The notes: a model not told the origin generated them from the letters alone. DNA of 41,222 nt from Mesorhizobium sp. (GCA_004020365.1 SAQR01000055.1:1-41222); one strand, 5' to 3'. Counted from the stretch's first letter, positions 7,665 to 16,426 are shown. Program-made: numbers and translations.

Positions 7665-8276
7665 CTAGCCAACCACCGCCAACGCTGTGGTCAAGACCAG
7701 CGTCGCCGCGAACGTCAGATTGATGATCCGCGAGGCCAGCGGTCTGCGCAGGAAGCGCGCAAACGCAGCCCCGGCGAGAAGCCAAAGGACATGGATGGCG
7801 ACGATCATCGAGGCGAGGATCGCCAGCTTGAGCCCTGCATCGAGCTCACTGGCGGACGACGTACCGGCAAATACGGCGGCAATCGCTACATAGGCTTTCG
7901 GGTTGGCGACGGCCAGAAGAAATCCACCGAGGAATGTGGGAAGCGTCGCCCCGCCGGCGCGCGCTCCCAAGGGCGGAGCCGTTGCTATCTTGAAGGCCAG
8001 GTAGAGGATATAGGCTGCGGATGCCACCGCCAGGAGCGGTGTGAACTTCGGCATAGAGGCGAGCATGGCCGTAATGCCCGTCGCGACGACCAAAAGCACG
8101 GCGACCGTACCAACAATGATGCCCGAGGCGTAGCGGAGCGAACCGCGCAGGCCGAAGGCGGCGCCAACGGCGGTGACGCTTATCGTCGCCGGCCCCGGAC
8201 TGCCCATCACGACCGCCGATGCCAGCACAAGCGCGAGCAATTGCTGCCATAGTTCCGGATGGGAAAGTTCGGCCAT
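7665..8276 (-). CDS. LysE/RhtB-family amino-acid exporter
   Basis: 203-residue integral membrane protein with about six hydrophobic segments and the family GSPGP motif at residues 25-29, in VVMGSPGPATISVTAVGAAFG. Further family landmarks are YILYLAFKIA near 95 and FLGGFLLAVANPKAY near 117-131. LysE/RhtB proteins export amino acids or related small metabolites using the proton gradient; the substrate cannot be read from sequence. ATG 8276 is chosen because it gives the normal family N-terminus; the open frame extends 34 codons further upstream without homology, and the ribosome site is weak. It is the last gene of a leftward run after the aldo/keto reductase, which ends 144 bases upstream. Confidence 0.9.
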   Translation of the reverse strand: MAELSHPELWQQLLALVLASAVVMGSPGPATISVTAVGAAFGLRGSLRYASGIIVGTVAVLLVVATGITAMLASMPKFTPLLAVASAAYILYLAFKIATAPPLGARAGGATLPTFLGGFLLAVANPKAYVAIAAVFAGTSSASELDAGLKLAILASMIVAIHVLWLLAGAAFARFLRRPLASRIINLTFAATLVLTTALAVVG

Positions 8277-8420
8277 CTGTATACCAGTATCCAGACGCGA
8301 TGCCGGCAATGCTATGGCAGGGCAGACCAGGGCGTCTTGAACGATCGTGCAGGAAGCCTTCCGGCGCAGGCCGCGCACGGTCTTGGCCGTTTTTCAGCAA
8401 GCCGCGCTTCGCGCTAGCGT

Positions 8421-9368
8421 TTATCCACTCGCGCTATCGAGCTCGGCGATATGGTCCGGACTGAGCTTCAATGATGCTGCGCGGACGAGGCTGTCGACCT
8501 GATCCAGCGTCGTGGCGCTGGCGATCGGCGCGGCGACGCCGGGCCGCGCGATCACCCAGGCGAGCGCCACTTCCGCCGGCTTGGCCGCGTGACGCGCCGA
8601 TACAGCGTCGAGTGCCGCCAGGATGCGCATGCCGCGCGCGTTGAGATACTCTTTCACGTCGTCGCCTCGCGCGCTTTTACCGAGATCGGCTTGGCTGCGG
8701 TACTTGCCGCTCAAAAACCCCTTGGCGAGGCTGAAATAGGTGATGACGCCGATATCCTCGGCCACGCACAGATCGCGCAGCGGCCCATCGAAAGAGGCGC
8801 GGTCATAGAGATTGTATTCCGGCTGCAGCACCGCATAGCGCGGCAGGCCCCGCAAGCTTGCCACGTCGAGCGCGGCGCGCAACTGGCCGGCATCGAGATT
8901 GGACGCGCCGACGTGGCGGATCTTGCCTTTGTCGAGCAGCTTCTGGTAGGCGCCGAGAGTTTCCTCGTAGGGGGTGGCCGGGTCCGGCCAGTGTGACAGA
9001 TAGAGATCGACGACATCGGTCTGCAGCCGCTTTAGCGACGCATCAATGGCCTTTTCGATATAGGCCGCGGAGAGGTCTTTCCTGCCCTGCCCCATGTCCG
9101 ACCCGACCTTGGTGATCACCACGACCTTGTCGCGGTTGCCGCGGCTCTTCATCCATTTGCCGATGATCGTTTCGGATTCGCCGCCCTTGTTGCCGGGAAC
9201 CCAGCGCGAATAGGAATCGGCGGTGTCGATGGCGTTGAGACCGGCGCCGACGAAGCGGTCGAGCAGGTCGAAAGAGGTTTTCTCGTCGGCGGTCCAGCCG
9301 AAGACGTTGCTGCCCAAGACCAGCGGCGCGATGGACAGGTCGGTTTGACCGAGACGACGTTTCTGCAA
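8421..9368 (-). CDS. Aldo/keto reductase
   Basis: 315-residue NADPH-dependent oxidoreductase with the (beta/alpha)8 AKR plan. The catalytic tetrad is visible: Asp48 (NAIDTADSY), Tyr53, Lys87 (VITKVG) and His126 (LYLSHWPDP). Additional signatures are GKIRHVGASNLDAGQL near 147-162 and the cofactor-binding C-terminal region ASATTLDQVDSLV. It resembles the AKR11/YajO-YhdN-like group acting on general aldehydes and ketones. The physiological substrate is unknown. ATG 9368 gives the standard opening MQKRRLGQTDLSIAPLVLG. Located between the ChaC-like gene (116 bases upstream) and the LysE-like gene. Confidence 0.93.
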   Translation of the reverse strand: MQKRRLGQTDLSIAPLVLGSNVFGWTADEKTSFDLLDRFVGAGLNAIDTADSYSRWVPGNKGGESETIIGKWMKSRGNRDKVVVITKVGSDMGQGRKDLSAAYIEKAIDASLKRLQTDVVDLYLSHWPDPATPYEETLGAYQKLLDKGKIRHVGASNLDAGQLRAALDVASLRGLPRYAVLQPEYNLYDRASFDGPLRDLCVAEDIGVITYFSLAKGFLSGKYRSQADLGKSARGDDVKEYLNARGMRILAALDAVSARHAAKPAEVALAWVIARPGVAAPIASATTLDQVDSLVRAASLKLSPDHIAELDSASG

Positions 9369-9483
9369 GGCTGATCTCCGTGGGGAATGGAAAGAAGCGG
9401 GCGAAAAGCCCCGTGACCGGCTTAACCTATGGCGGGCCGCACCGACGTCAAAGGGCCGGCCGACTTTTCCACTGACCAGCGCT

Positions 9484-10032
9484 TCACAAAGGCGCGAGCC
9501 GACGCGCTACCTCTTCCAGCCAATGGTCGCGGATCCCCAGCGCTTCGAGGTGCTCTAGCGTGCTGAGCACATAATCCTCGTTTTTTCCCGACTGGCCGAC
9601 GGCGCCGCGAACGACGGCCGCTGCATCGGCGGCATGGAGCGCGCCGGCATATTGCTCGTGGGCACGATCGACGACATAGGCGACCGCCGAGACCGTCTCC
9701 CCCCCATCCGTCTCGCCGTTCGTAGCGTCATTGTCGAGGCGAATGCTGAGCACGCGCTCGCGATAGACGTTGGTGACCAGCTCGCGCTCGCGCAGATAGG
9801 TGATGACCTCGTTGCGCAGATCGCCGGGGACGCGGAAAGCCAGCCCGATGCAGGAGCCGCCACGGTCGAGGCCGAGCACCAGGCCGGGCCGTTCGCGCGT
9901 GCCGCGATGCACGAAGGAGTAGACGCACAGCGAGCGGCGGTAGCCATGGAGGCGGGCGCGCCTTGTCTCGACATGCGCAAATCCCGGCCGCCAGATCAGC
10001 GAACCGTAGCCAAAAACCCAAAAATCGCCCAT
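9484..10032 (-). CDS. ChaC-like gamma-glutamylcyclotransferase
   Basis: 182-residue protein of the ChaC family, which cleaves glutathione to 5-oxoproline and Cys-Gly. The substrate-binding loop GYGSLIWRPGF lies at residues 8-18, near the N-terminus as usual, and Glu82 or Glu84 in YLRERELVTNVYRER are the candidate catalytic acids. LGLDRGGSCIGLAFRVPG and DYVLSTLEHLEALGI are also family-typical. A TTG-started extension to 10080 is open, but ATG 10032 gives the normal MGDFWVFGYGSL opening. It diverges from the DUF2125 gene. With gloB elsewhere in the window it indicates active glutathione metabolism. Confidence 0.9.
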   Translation of the reverse strand: MGDFWVFGYGSLIWRPGFAHVETRRARLHGYRRSLCVYSFVHRGTRERPGLVLGLDRGGSCIGLAFRVPGDLRNEVITYLRERELVTNVYRERVLSIRLDNDATNGETDGGETVSAVAYVVDRAHEQYAGALHAADAAAVVRGAVGQSGKNEDYVLSTLEHLEALGIRDHWLEEVARRLAPL

Positions 10033-10152
10033 ATCGCCAAGCCTGGTTGCAGCACCGCACTGGAATCGGTGTTTTTCCAATCCGTCTCCGTCTAGCCGAT
10101 CTTGCCGGAAACGACAGTCCCCTCTGCAACACGCGCCAACGAGAGCCGCAGC

Positions 10153-11151
10153 ATGACGTCAAATGACGAACGCCCGCCGAATTTTCTCCGCCGGCTGTTC
10201 TGGCTCGGCGTTTTCATCGTCGTGCTGTTCGGCCTCTACAGCGCCGGCTGGTTCTACCTGGCAGACAAGGTCAAGAGCGAAGCCGGCAAAGCGGTGGCCG
10301 AGCTCAACGGCAATGGCATCGAGGCAGACTGCACCAATCTCACGGTCAGCGGCTATCCCTCGAGCTTCTCCGTTTCCTGCGACAGTCTGGCTTATCAGGA
10401 CGACACCAGGAACGTCGCCGCCTCGCTCGGCAGCCTCAAAGCAGTCACGCACATCACCCATATCCTGTCGCCTGGCGCCGACCTGCGCGGGCCGCTCAGG
10501 ACCTCCGTGCCGGGGATGGCGCCGCTGTGGATCGACTGGGACGATCTGCGAGCCAACGTCAGACTGTCCTGGCCCCTGCCCCGGCGCGTTTCACTGGAGG
10601 CGGAGGGCCTGTCAGCCCAGACCGATCCGGCCGATGGCACAGACCCGGTCGAGCTGTTCAGCGCTGGGACAGCGGCCGGAGAATTGCGTCCGAACGGCCA
10701 AGACATCGACTATGCCGGGAGTTTTACCGATGTCGAAATCGATCCGGGCGCAATCGATGGCCGCGTGCTGCCGCCGCTCGACGGCGGCGGCGACGTGACG
10801 CTGAAGAACGGCGTGGCGCTGATCAAGACACAAACAGAGAGCCTGCGCGGCCAGGCGGTGGATATCGGCAAGCTCGATCTGTCGTCGGGGAGCGCGCGCG
10901 TCACCGTTTCCGGACCGGTTTCGGTCGATGCCGACGGGCTGATCGACGCCGACCTGATGATCAGGCTCCACGATCCGAAGGCGGTGGCGGCAATCCTCGG
11001 CAAGGCCATTCCCGAGCAGAAAAGCCAGATCGAAACCGGCTTTGCCGGGCTGGCGCTGCTTGGCAACGAACCGTCGATGCCGCTTAAGATCGTCAAGGGC
11101 AAGGCCTCGCTCGGTTTTATCCCGCTGGGCAGCATCGAGCCGGTCGACTAG
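10153..11151 (+). CDS. DUF2125 membrane-anchored envelope protein
   Basis: 332-residue protein of the alphaproteobacterial DUF2125 family, function unknown. A basic N-terminus (RPPNFLRRL) precedes one membrane anchor at about 16-35 (FWLGVFIVVLFGLYSAGWFY); the remainder is probably periplasmic. Family landmarks are DCTNLTVSGYPSSFSVSCDS near 55-75 with two cysteines, and repeated beta-strand segments including WIDWDDLRANVRLSWPLP and ALLGNEPSMPLKIVKGKASLGFIPLG. ATG 10153 is preferred over an upstream TTG at 10102 because the added residues look non-coding; GAGAG lies 8 bases upstream. It precedes the PfkB kinase on the same strand by 53 bases. Confidence 0.85.
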   Translation: MTSNDERPPNFLRRLFWLGVFIVVLFGLYSAGWFYLADKVKSEAGKAVAELNGNGIEADCTNLTVSGYPSSFSVSCDSLAYQDDTRNVAASLGSLKAVTHITHILSPGADLRGPLRTSVPGMAPLWIDWDDLRANVRLSWPLPRRVSLEAEGLSAQTDPADGTDPVELFSAGTAAGELRPNGQDIDYAGSFTDVEIDPGAIDGRVLPPLDGGGDVTLKNGVALIKTQTESLRGQAVDIGKLDLSSGSARVTVSGPVSVDADGLIDADLMIRLHDPKAVAAILGKAIPEQKSQIETGFAGLALLGNEPSMPLKIVKGKASLGFIPLGSIEPVD

Positions 11152-11204
11152 GCGATGATTGCGAACCTCCAGTTCTGAAAGACCATGGCAAAACAGGAAG
11201 ATAG

Positions 11205-12131
11205 ATGAACCGCCCGGTGAAGCTCCTGAGCGTTGGCGCGCTGACGCTCGATACGATCCTTCGTGTCGATACCCTTCCGGCGCGTCAGGGCAAGTTCATC
11301 GCGGCCGACGGCGTTCAGATCGCCTCCGGGATGGCTTCGAGCGCGGCCTGCGCCGCACGCCGCCTCGGCGCGCACGTATCGCTGTGGGCGAGCGCGGGAG
11401 ACGACCTCGTCGGCGATCAGCTGGTCGCCGGCATTGAGGCCGAAGGTGTCGATTGCAGCTTTGTCCGGCGCGTCGCCGGCGCGCGATCGGCACTGTCGGC
11501 CATCCTGGTCGACACGCATGGCGAGCGCATTATCGTTCCGTTCTATGACAAGCTCGCGCAGGCCGACCCCGAAGCGCTTCCCATTCAGGATCTCACCGCA
11601 TTCGACGCCGTCCTGGTCGATGTGCGCTGGCCGGGCGCGGCAGCTCTGGCCCTGACGGCGGCGCGCGCAATCGGCTGTCCAGCCATACTCGATGCCGACA
11701 CCGCGCCAGGGGACGTGCTGGAACGGCTGTTTCCACTCGCCTCGCACATCGTCGCGTCGGAGCCGGCGGCGTTCATCCTGTGCGGTGAGGAACGAGGTCC
11801 GCAAAAGGCCTGTGAAGCGCTGGCCAGACGCACTGATGCATTCGTCGCGGTGACCGGCGGCGCAGCGGGAAGCTGGTGGTTCGACCGCTCGTTGGCGTCG
11901 GTGCGCCACGTCGCGGCGCCAAGGATCAAGGCAGTGGATACGCTTGCCGCCGGCGACGTGTTTCACGGCGCCTTTGCCGTCGGGCTGGCCGAGGCCATGC
12001 CGATCGAATGGACATTGCGCTTTGCCAGCGCCGCCGCCGCGCTCAAATGCCTGCGCTTCGGCGGCAGGCTGGGCGCGCCGGACAGGGCCGAGACGCTGGC
12101 GATGATGGCGGCTCACTGGCCGGCGGACTGA
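11205..12131 (+). CDS. PfkB-family carbohydrate or nucleoside kinase
   Basis: 308-residue ribokinase-like kinase. The N-terminal substrate side reads LLSVGALTLDTILRVDTLPA with a Gly-rich segment IASGMASSAACAARRLGA near 39-56. The ATP and anion-hole signature is DTLAAGDVFHGAFA at 245-258, with Asp251 as catalytic base; VTGGAAGSWW (216-225) is the usual ATP-site loop. The short ExVDTLPxxxGK opening is reminiscent of sulfofructose and sugar kinases, but the substrate is not assigned. Start ATG 11205 has AGGAAG six bases upstream. The convergent tyrC gene ends 21 bases downstream. Confidence 0.9.
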   Translation: MNRPVKLLSVGALTLDTILRVDTLPARQGKFIAADGVQIASGMASSAACAARRLGAHVSLWASAGDDLVGDQLVAGIEAEGVDCSFVRRVAGARSALSAILVDTHGERIIVPFYDKLAQADPEALPIQDLTAFDAVLVDVRWPGAAALALTAARAIGCPAILDADTAPGDVLERLFPLASHIVASEPAAFILCGEERGPQKACEALARRTDAFVAVTGGAAGSWWFDRSLASVRHVAAPRIKAVDTLAAGDVFHGAFAVGLAEAMPIEWTLRFASAAAALKCLRFGGRLGAPDRAETLAMMAAHWPAD

Positions 12132-12152
12132 CGGCCGGGCGGTCGAGACAGG

Positions 12153-13088
12153 CTACTGCTTGGCCGGGTGCTCGACTGCCTGCCGGCCAAAGTCCGGCAC
12201 GTCGATGTCCTGGCCGGCCTCGATGATCGAGCGGCGCACGGCGCGGGTGCGGGTGAACAGGTCGAACAGCTTTTCGCCGTCGCCCCAGCGGATCGCCCGC
12301 TGCAGCGAGGCCAGATCCTCCGAGAAGCGCGCCAGCATTTCGAGGATAGCATCCTTGTTGTGCAGGCAGACATCCCGCCACATCGTCGGGTCGGAAGCGG
12401 CAAGGCGCGTGAAGTCGCGAAAACCGGAGGCCGAATATTTGATCACCTCCGACTTGGTCACCGACTCCAGATCGTCGGCGGTGCCGACGATGTTATAGGC
12501 GATGATGTGCGGCAGGTGCGAGACGATGGCCAATGTCATGTCGTGATGCTGGGGATCCATCGTGTCGATGTTGGAGCCGCAGCGGCGCCAGAATTCCGAG
12601 AGTCTTTCCAGCGCCTCGGGATCGGTGCCGGGTAGCGGCGTGAAAATGCACCAGCGGTTTTCGAACAGTTCGGCAAAGCCGGCGTCCGGACCCGATTTTT
12701 CAGTGCCGGCCAGTGGATGGCCGGGAATGAAATGCACGCCGGCAGGCACATGCGGCTGCATCTGCGCAATGACCGAGACCTTGGTCGAGCCGACATCGGT
12801 GAGGATGGCGCCCTGCTTCAGCGCCGGTGCGATTTCCTCGGCGACCTCGCCCGAAGAACCGACCGGCACCGAAACGATGACCAGGTCGGCATCGCCGACC
12901 GCCTCTTTCGCGTCCATCGCGTAGGAAGAGCCGAGGCCGAGTTCCCGCGCCCGCGCCAGCGTCGTTTCGCTGCGCGTCGCGATGGCAACGTGGCGGGCAA
13001 GGCCTTCGCGATGGATTACGCGGGCCAGCGACGAGCCGATCAGGCCGATGCCGACCAGCGCAATCTTTTCGAACATGGGTGATGTCAT
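12153..13088 (-). CDS. tyrC: Prephenate/arogenate dehydrogenase family protein
   Basis: NAD(P)-dependent oxidative decarboxylase of prephenate or arogenate in tyrosine synthesis. 311 residues. The Rossmann motif GIGLIGSS is at 13-20, DADLVIVSVPVG near 66-77, ILTDVGSTK near 95-103, and the catalytic region HFIPGHPLAGTEKSGPDAG near 118-136, followed by the all-helical dimerisation domain with HHDMTLAIVSHLPHIIAY near 182-199. Start ATG 13088 lies six bases beyond the hisC stop, so the two are cotranscribed. The pairing fits the broad-specificity HisC-type aminotransferase that can serve aromatic amino acids in rhizobia. Confidence 0.93.
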   Translation of the reverse strand: MTSPMFEKIALVGIGLIGSSLARVIHREGLARHVAIATRSETTLARARELGLGSSYAMDAKEAVGDADLVIVSVPVGSSGEVAEEIAPALKQGAILTDVGSTKVSVIAQMQPHVPAGVHFIPGHPLAGTEKSGPDAGFAELFENRWCIFTPLPGTDPEALERLSEFWRRCGSNIDTMDPQHHDMTLAIVSHLPHIIAYNIVGTADDLESVTKSEVIKYSASGFRDFTRLAASDPTMWRDVCLHNKDAILEMLARFSEDLASLQRAIRWGDGEKLFDLFTRTRAVRRSIIEAGQDIDVPDFGRQAVEHPAKQ

Positions 13089-13094
13089 GGTGTT

Positions 13095-14204
13095 CTAGCT
13101 TTTCAGAAACGTCGCGAGGGCGGCGACTACGCCACGATTGGCCTCTTCGGTGCCGATGCTCATGCGCAGCGCATTCGGGAAGCCGTAGCCGGAAACGCGC
13201 CGCAATATATAGCCGTGCGCCGAGAGGTAATCGTCCGCGGCCGCCGCCGAATGCTTTTGGTCCTCGGGAAAGTGGATGAGGACAAAATTGCCGACGCTCG
13301 GCGTCACCCGCAGTCCGAGCCTGGTCAATTCCTCGCTCACCCAAGTCAGCCAGGTCTCGTTATGCGCCACGCTGCGCTCGACATGGGCGCGGTCGCGGAT
13401 CGCCGCAATGCCGGCCTCGATCGCCGTCGCGTTGACGTTGAAGGGACCTCGCACGCGGTTGATCGCATCGATGATATGCATTGGCGCGTACATCCAGCCG
13501 ATCCGCGCACCACCGAGGCCGAGCTTGGAGAAGGTGCGGGTCATGACCACGTTTTCCGCACCAGCCACCAGTTCGACGCCGGCTTCATAGTCGTTGCGGC
13601 GGACATATTCGGCATAGGCTGCATCCAGCACCAGAAGCACGTTTCGAGGCAGGCCTGCATGCAGGCGGCGCACCTCCTGGAACGGCAAATAGGTGCCGGT
13701 CGGGTTGTTGGGATTGGCAAGGAAGATGATCCGCGTACGCGGCGTCACCGCAGCGAGGATCACATCGACGTCGGCGCGCTCATTGGTTTCCTTGACCGAG
13801 ACTGGGACAGCACCTGCCGACTGGATGTAGATCTTGTAGACCATGAAGCCGTGTTCTGTGATCACAGCCTCGTCGCCGGGCGCGAGATAGGTCTGCGCAA
13901 GCAGGCCGAGAATCTCGTCGGAACCATTGGAACAGACGATGTTCGCCGGGTTGAGGCCATGCACCTCGGCGATCGCCTCCCGCAGCCGCCTGGCGGTGCC
14001 GTCGGGATATATGTCGAGCTTGGCCGCGACGTCGCGCGCGGCTTCTATCGCCTTCGGTGAGGGGCCGAGCGGGTTCTCGTTCGATGACAATTTATGGACC
14101 TTGCCAACGCCGGCCGGCGCCGTGCTCTTGCCCGGCACATAGGCTTCGATGTCCATGATCCCCGCGCGGGGTGTTGGACGTGCCTGATCCGATGCCTGGT
14201 CCAT
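13095..14204 (-). CDS. hisC: Histidinol-phosphate (aromatic) aminotransferase
   Basis: PLP-dependent class I/II aminotransferase, 369 residues. It converts imidazole acetol phosphate to histidinol phosphate; many rhizobial copies also act on aromatic keto acids, and pairing with tyrC supports that here. Landmarks are [13 protein letters not shown] near 38-50, SNGSDEIL near 92-99, NPNNPTG at 164-170, Asp194 and Tyr197 (LDAAYAEY), and the PLP-binding Lys227 in [16 protein letters not shown]. Start ATG 14204; an internal ATG at residue 17 is a less likely alternative. The 325-base divergent region to metX holds the metX promoter and riboswitch. Confidence 0.93.
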   Translation of the reverse strand: MDQASDQARPTPRAGIMDIEAYVPGKSTAPAGVGKVHKLSSNENPLGPSPKAIEAARDVAAKLDIYPDGTARRLREAIAEVHGLNPANIVCSNGSDEILGLLAQTYLAPGDEAVITEHGFMVYKIYIQSAGAVPVSVKETNERADVDVILAAVTPRTRIIFLANPNNPTGTYLPFQEVRRLHAGLPRNVLLVLDAAYAEYVRRNDYEAGVELVAGAENVVMTRTFSKLGLGGARIGWMYAPMHIIDAINRVRGPFNVNATAIEAGIAAIRDRAHVERSVAHNETWLTWVSEELTRLGLRVTPSVGNFVLIHFPEDQKHSAAAADDYLSAHGYILRRVSGYGFPNALRMSIGTEEANRGVVAALATFLKS

Positions 14205-14310
14205 ATTGCAAAAATCCGTCGAGAACGCTTCCGCCCGGGAAGCCGCAGCGGAAATACAAGCCGTGGCCCGGAATGTCGAGAGGCGGCAAATGATCGGTGA
14301 GCGCTGGCCC

Positions 14311-14339
14311 GTTGACGCCGAGGCGCGCCGGTCCTAGAA
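14311..14339 (+). promoter_or_regulatory. Promoter of metX (-35 GTTGAC, 17 bp, -10 CTAGAA)
   Basis: GTTGAC at 14311-14316, a 17-base spacer, and CTAGAA at 14334-14339 fit the alphaproteobacterial housekeeping pattern CTTGAC-N17-CTATAT. The predicted transcription start near 14346 falls just before the SAM-II aptamer at 14351, which supports the call. Confidence 0.6.
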
Positions 14340-14350
14340 GAAGGCGAAAT

Positions 14351-14404
14351 CCGTGGTGATTTGGCCGGTCGGCTTGCAGCCACGTTAAACAACTCGCTAA
14401 AGGG
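14351..14404 (+). ncRNA. SAM-II riboswitch aptamer in the metX leader
   Basis: The sequence matches the alphaproteobacterial SAM-II (metA-type) consensus: GTGGTGATTTG, then CCGGT, GGCTTGCAGCCACGTTAA and CGCTAAAGGG. Stem P1 is CGTGG (14352-14356) with CCACG (14380-14384); the A-rich 3' segment completes the pseudoknot in known structures. SAM-II binds S-adenosylmethionine and turns off methionine genes. Here it sits between the predicted start site and an intrinsic terminator, about 125 bases upstream of metX. Confidence 0.9.
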
Positions 14405-14420
14405 CCGTTTGCATCCTGTA

Positions 14421-14452
14421 ACCGGCTTTGCGAAGGCAATGCCGGTTTTTTT
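14421..14452 (+). terminator. Intrinsic terminator (attenuator) downstream of the SAM-II aptamer
   Basis: ACCGGC (14421-14426) pairs with GCCGGT (14441-14446); TTGC (14428-14431) pairs with GCAA (14436-14439) around a GAAG loop; six T follow at 14447-14452. The aptamer segment GCCGGT at 14364-14369 is identical to the terminator 3' arm, so it could pair with ACCGGC when SAM is absent and act as antiterminator. Confidence 0.8.
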
Positions 14453-14479
14453 GTCCGCAGCCGGCCGGACAATCGCGTC

Positions 14480-14516
14480 GACCCGAAAAACGGAATCGAT
14501 TTTGCGAAGGGTTAAT
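14480..14516. repeat. Degenerate palindromic repeat (family A) in the metX leader
   Basis: ACCCGAAAAACGGAATCGAT followed by TTTGCGAAGGGTTAATG closely resembles the family A copies at 29269-29313 and 20361-20402. It ends 13 bases before the metX start codon, just ahead of the ribosome-binding site AGAGGA. Confidence 0.6.
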
Positions 14517-14529
14517 GTAAGAGGACGCG

Positions 14530-15699
14530 ATGGTCGCGCTGCGCACGAAAAGAACCAACAACGAGGCCGACGAGCCGTCGAGCCCGGTGTTGCGTTTTGG
14601 TGCCGACAAGCCGCTCAAGCTCGATGCCGGCACGCTGCTGTCGCCGTTCCAGATCGCCTACAAGACCTACGGCACGCTCAACGACGCCCGCTCCAACGCC
14701 ATCCTCGTCTGCCATGCGCTGACCGGCGACCAGCATGTTGCCAGCACCAATCCGGTGACCGGCAAGCCGGGCTGGTGGGAAGTGCTGATCGGCCCCGGCA
14801 AGATCATCGACACCAGCCGCTTCTTCGTCATCTGCTCTAACGTCATCGGCGGCTGCCTCGGCTCGACCGGCCCCGCCTCGACCAATCCCGCCACCGGCAA
14901 GCCCTACGGGCTCGACCTGCCGATCATCACCATCCGCGACATGGTGCGGGCGCAGTTGATGCTGGTCGACCATTTCGGCATCGAAAAACTGTTCTCGGTG
15001 CTCGGCGGCTCGATGGGCGGCATGCAGGTGCTGCAATGGGCGTCGAGCTATCCGGAGCGCGTTTTCTCGGCGCTGCCGATCGCCACCGGCGCGCGCCATT
15101 CCTCGCAGAACATCGCCTTCCATGAGGTCGGCCGGCAAGCGGTGATGGCCGATCCCGACTGGCATGGCGGCAAATATTTCGAACAAGGCAAGCGCCCGGA
15201 AAAAGGACTGGCCGTGGCGCGCATGGCCGCTCACATCACCTATCTGTCGGAGGCGGCGCTGCACCGGAAATTTGGCCGCAACCTGCAGGACCGTGAAGCG
15301 CTCACCTTCGGTTTCGACGCCGACTTCCAGATCGAGAGTTATCTGCGCCATCAGGGCATGACATTCGTCGACCGCTTCGACGCCAACTCCTATCTCTACA
15401 TGACCCGGGCGATGGACTATTTCGACCTCGCCGCCGACCATGGCGGCCGGCTCGCCGACGCCTTTGCCGGCACCAGAACCCGTTTCTGCCTGGTCTCATT
15501 CACCAGCGACTGGCTGTTCCCGACCGAGGAGAGCCGCTCGGTCGTTCATGCGCTGAACGCCGCCGGCGCCTCGGTGTCCTTCGTCGAGATCGAGACCGAT
15601 CGCGGCCACGACGCCTTTCTGCTCGACGAACCGGAGCTATTCGCCGCCATCAACGGCTTCATCGCCTCGGCGGCCCGCGCCAGGGGGCTCAGCGCATGA
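14530..15699 (+). CDS. metX: Homoserine O-acetyltransferase
   Basis: Activates homoserine by acylation, the first committed step of methionine synthesis. 389-residue alpha/beta hydrolase-fold enzyme. The nucleophile Ser161 lies in LGGSMGGMQ, the acid Asp327 in SFTSDWLFP, and the His360 in [10 protein letters not shown], completing the triad. [13 protein letters not shown] near 59-71 and [14 protein letters not shown] near 104-117 are family hallmarks. Start ATG 14530 has AGAGGA six bases upstream. Regulated by the SAM-II leader. The family can use acetyl- or succinyl-CoA, and sequence alone does not decide which. The stop codon TGA lies inside the first of two palindromic repeats that separate it from metW. 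Confidence 0.95.
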   Translation: MVALRTKRTNNEADEPSSPVLRFGADKPLKLDAGTLLSPFQIAYKTYGTLNDARSNAILVCHALTGDQHVASTNPVTGKPGWWEVLIGPGKIIDTSRFFVICSNVIGGCLGSTGPASTNPATGKPYGLDLPIITIRDMVRAQLMLVDHFGIEKLFSVLGGSMGGMQVLQWASSYPERVFSALPIATGARHSSQNIAFHEVGRQAVMADPDWHGGKYFEQGKRPEKGLAVARMAAHITYLSEAALHRKFGRNLQDREALTFGFDADFQIESYLRHQGMTFVDRFDANSYLYMTRAMDYFDLAADHGGRLADAFAGTRTRFCLVSFTSDWLFPTEESRSVVHALNAAGASVSFVEIETDRGHDAFLLDEPELFAAINGFIASAARARGLSA

Positions 15700-15737
15700 C
15701 CCCGAAAGATTGCAGACTTTCCGGACCGGGATCATGT
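15694..15737. repeat. Palindromic repeat, family A variant (copy 1 in metX-metW gap)
   Basis: GCATGACCCCGAAAGATTGC then AGACTTTCCGGACCGGGATC and ATG form imperfect complementary arms. The first six bases include the metX stop codon (15697-15699). Confidence 0.75.
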
Positions 15738-15747
15738 GCCAGGCAGC

Positions 15748-15791
15748 GCATGACCCCGAAAAGTTGCAAACTTTTCGGATCAAGGTCATGC
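15748..15791. repeat. Palindromic repeat, family A variant (copy 2 in metX-metW gap)
   Basis: GCATGACCCCGAAAAGTTGC and AAACTTTTCGGATCAAGGTC, closing with ATGC. Arms CCGAAAAGTT/AACTTTTCGG are perfectly complementary. It is a near-duplicate of the copy ten bases upstream and ends 20 bases before the metW start codon. Confidence 0.8.
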
Positions 15792-15811
15792 GGCAAGCAA
15801 GAGCCACGATC

Positions 15812-16426
15812 ATGAGTGTCAACCACGCCCAGCGCGTCGACCTCGAAGTCGTCGCCGATCTCATCCCGCCGCAGTCGCGGGTGCTGGACGTCGGCTCCGG
15901 CGATGGCCTGCTGCTCGAATTGCTGCAGGCGACGAAGCAGGTCGACGGCCGCGGCATGGAACTGTCGCAGCGCGGCGTCAACGAATGCGTGGCGCGCGGC
16001 CTGTCCGTCATCCAGGGCGACGCCGACAAGGACCTCAAATTCTATCCCGACAAGGGTTTTGATTTCGTCGTCCTGTCGCAGACCCTGCAGGCGACCCGCA
16101 ACCCGAAGCTGGTGCTCGACGAATTGCTCAGGATCGGCAAGCACGCCATTGTCTCCTTCCCCAATTTCGGCCATTGGCGAGTGCGCCTTTCGCTGTTCGT
16201 CGAAGGGCGGATGCCGGTGACCAAGGACCTGCCCTATTCCTGGTACGACACGCCCAACATCCATTTCTGCACCATCCGCGACTTCGTCAATCTCTGCGAG
16301 GAGCTTGGCGCAACGGTGGAAAAGGCAACCGCGCTCGACGCCAATGGCCAGAAAATCGGCCTCTCGATGCCATGGTGGTTCTGGAATTTCTTTGGCCAGC
16401 AGGCGGTGTTTTTATTGAAGCGGTAA
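15812..16426 (+). CDS. metW: Methionine biosynthesis protein MetW
   Basis: 204-residue methyltransferase-like protein that works with MetX in the proteobacterial acylhomoserine route. SAM-binding motif I is VLDVGSGDGLLLELL, starting at residue 24. MetW landmarks are GRGMELSQRGVNECVARGLSVIQGDAD near 46-72, DFVVLSQTLQATRNP near 83-97, SFPNFGHWRVRLSLFVEGRMP near 118-138 and PYSWYDTPNIHFCTIRDF near 143-160. An in-frame ATG inside the repeat (15788) would add eight residues, but ATG 15812 gives the usual MSVNHAQRVDL-type start. Cotranscription with metX is likely despite the 112-base gap filled by two palindromes, which may alter relative expression. Confidence 0.93.
   Translation: MSVNHAQRVDLEVVADLIPPQSRVLDVGSGDGLLLELLQATKQVDGRGMELSQRGVNECVARGLSVIQGDADKDLKFYPDKGFDFVVLSQTLQATRNPKLVLDELLRIGKHAIVSFPNFGHWRVRLSLFVEGRMPVTKDLPYSWYDTPNIHFCTIRDFVNLCEELGATVEKATALDANGQKIGLSMPWWFWNFFGQQAVFLLKR

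Noticed and set aside
14512-15441. 309-codon open frame on the minus strand opposite metX
   Set aside because: No recognisable domain, composition of a codon-bias shadow; metX has its full catalytic triad.
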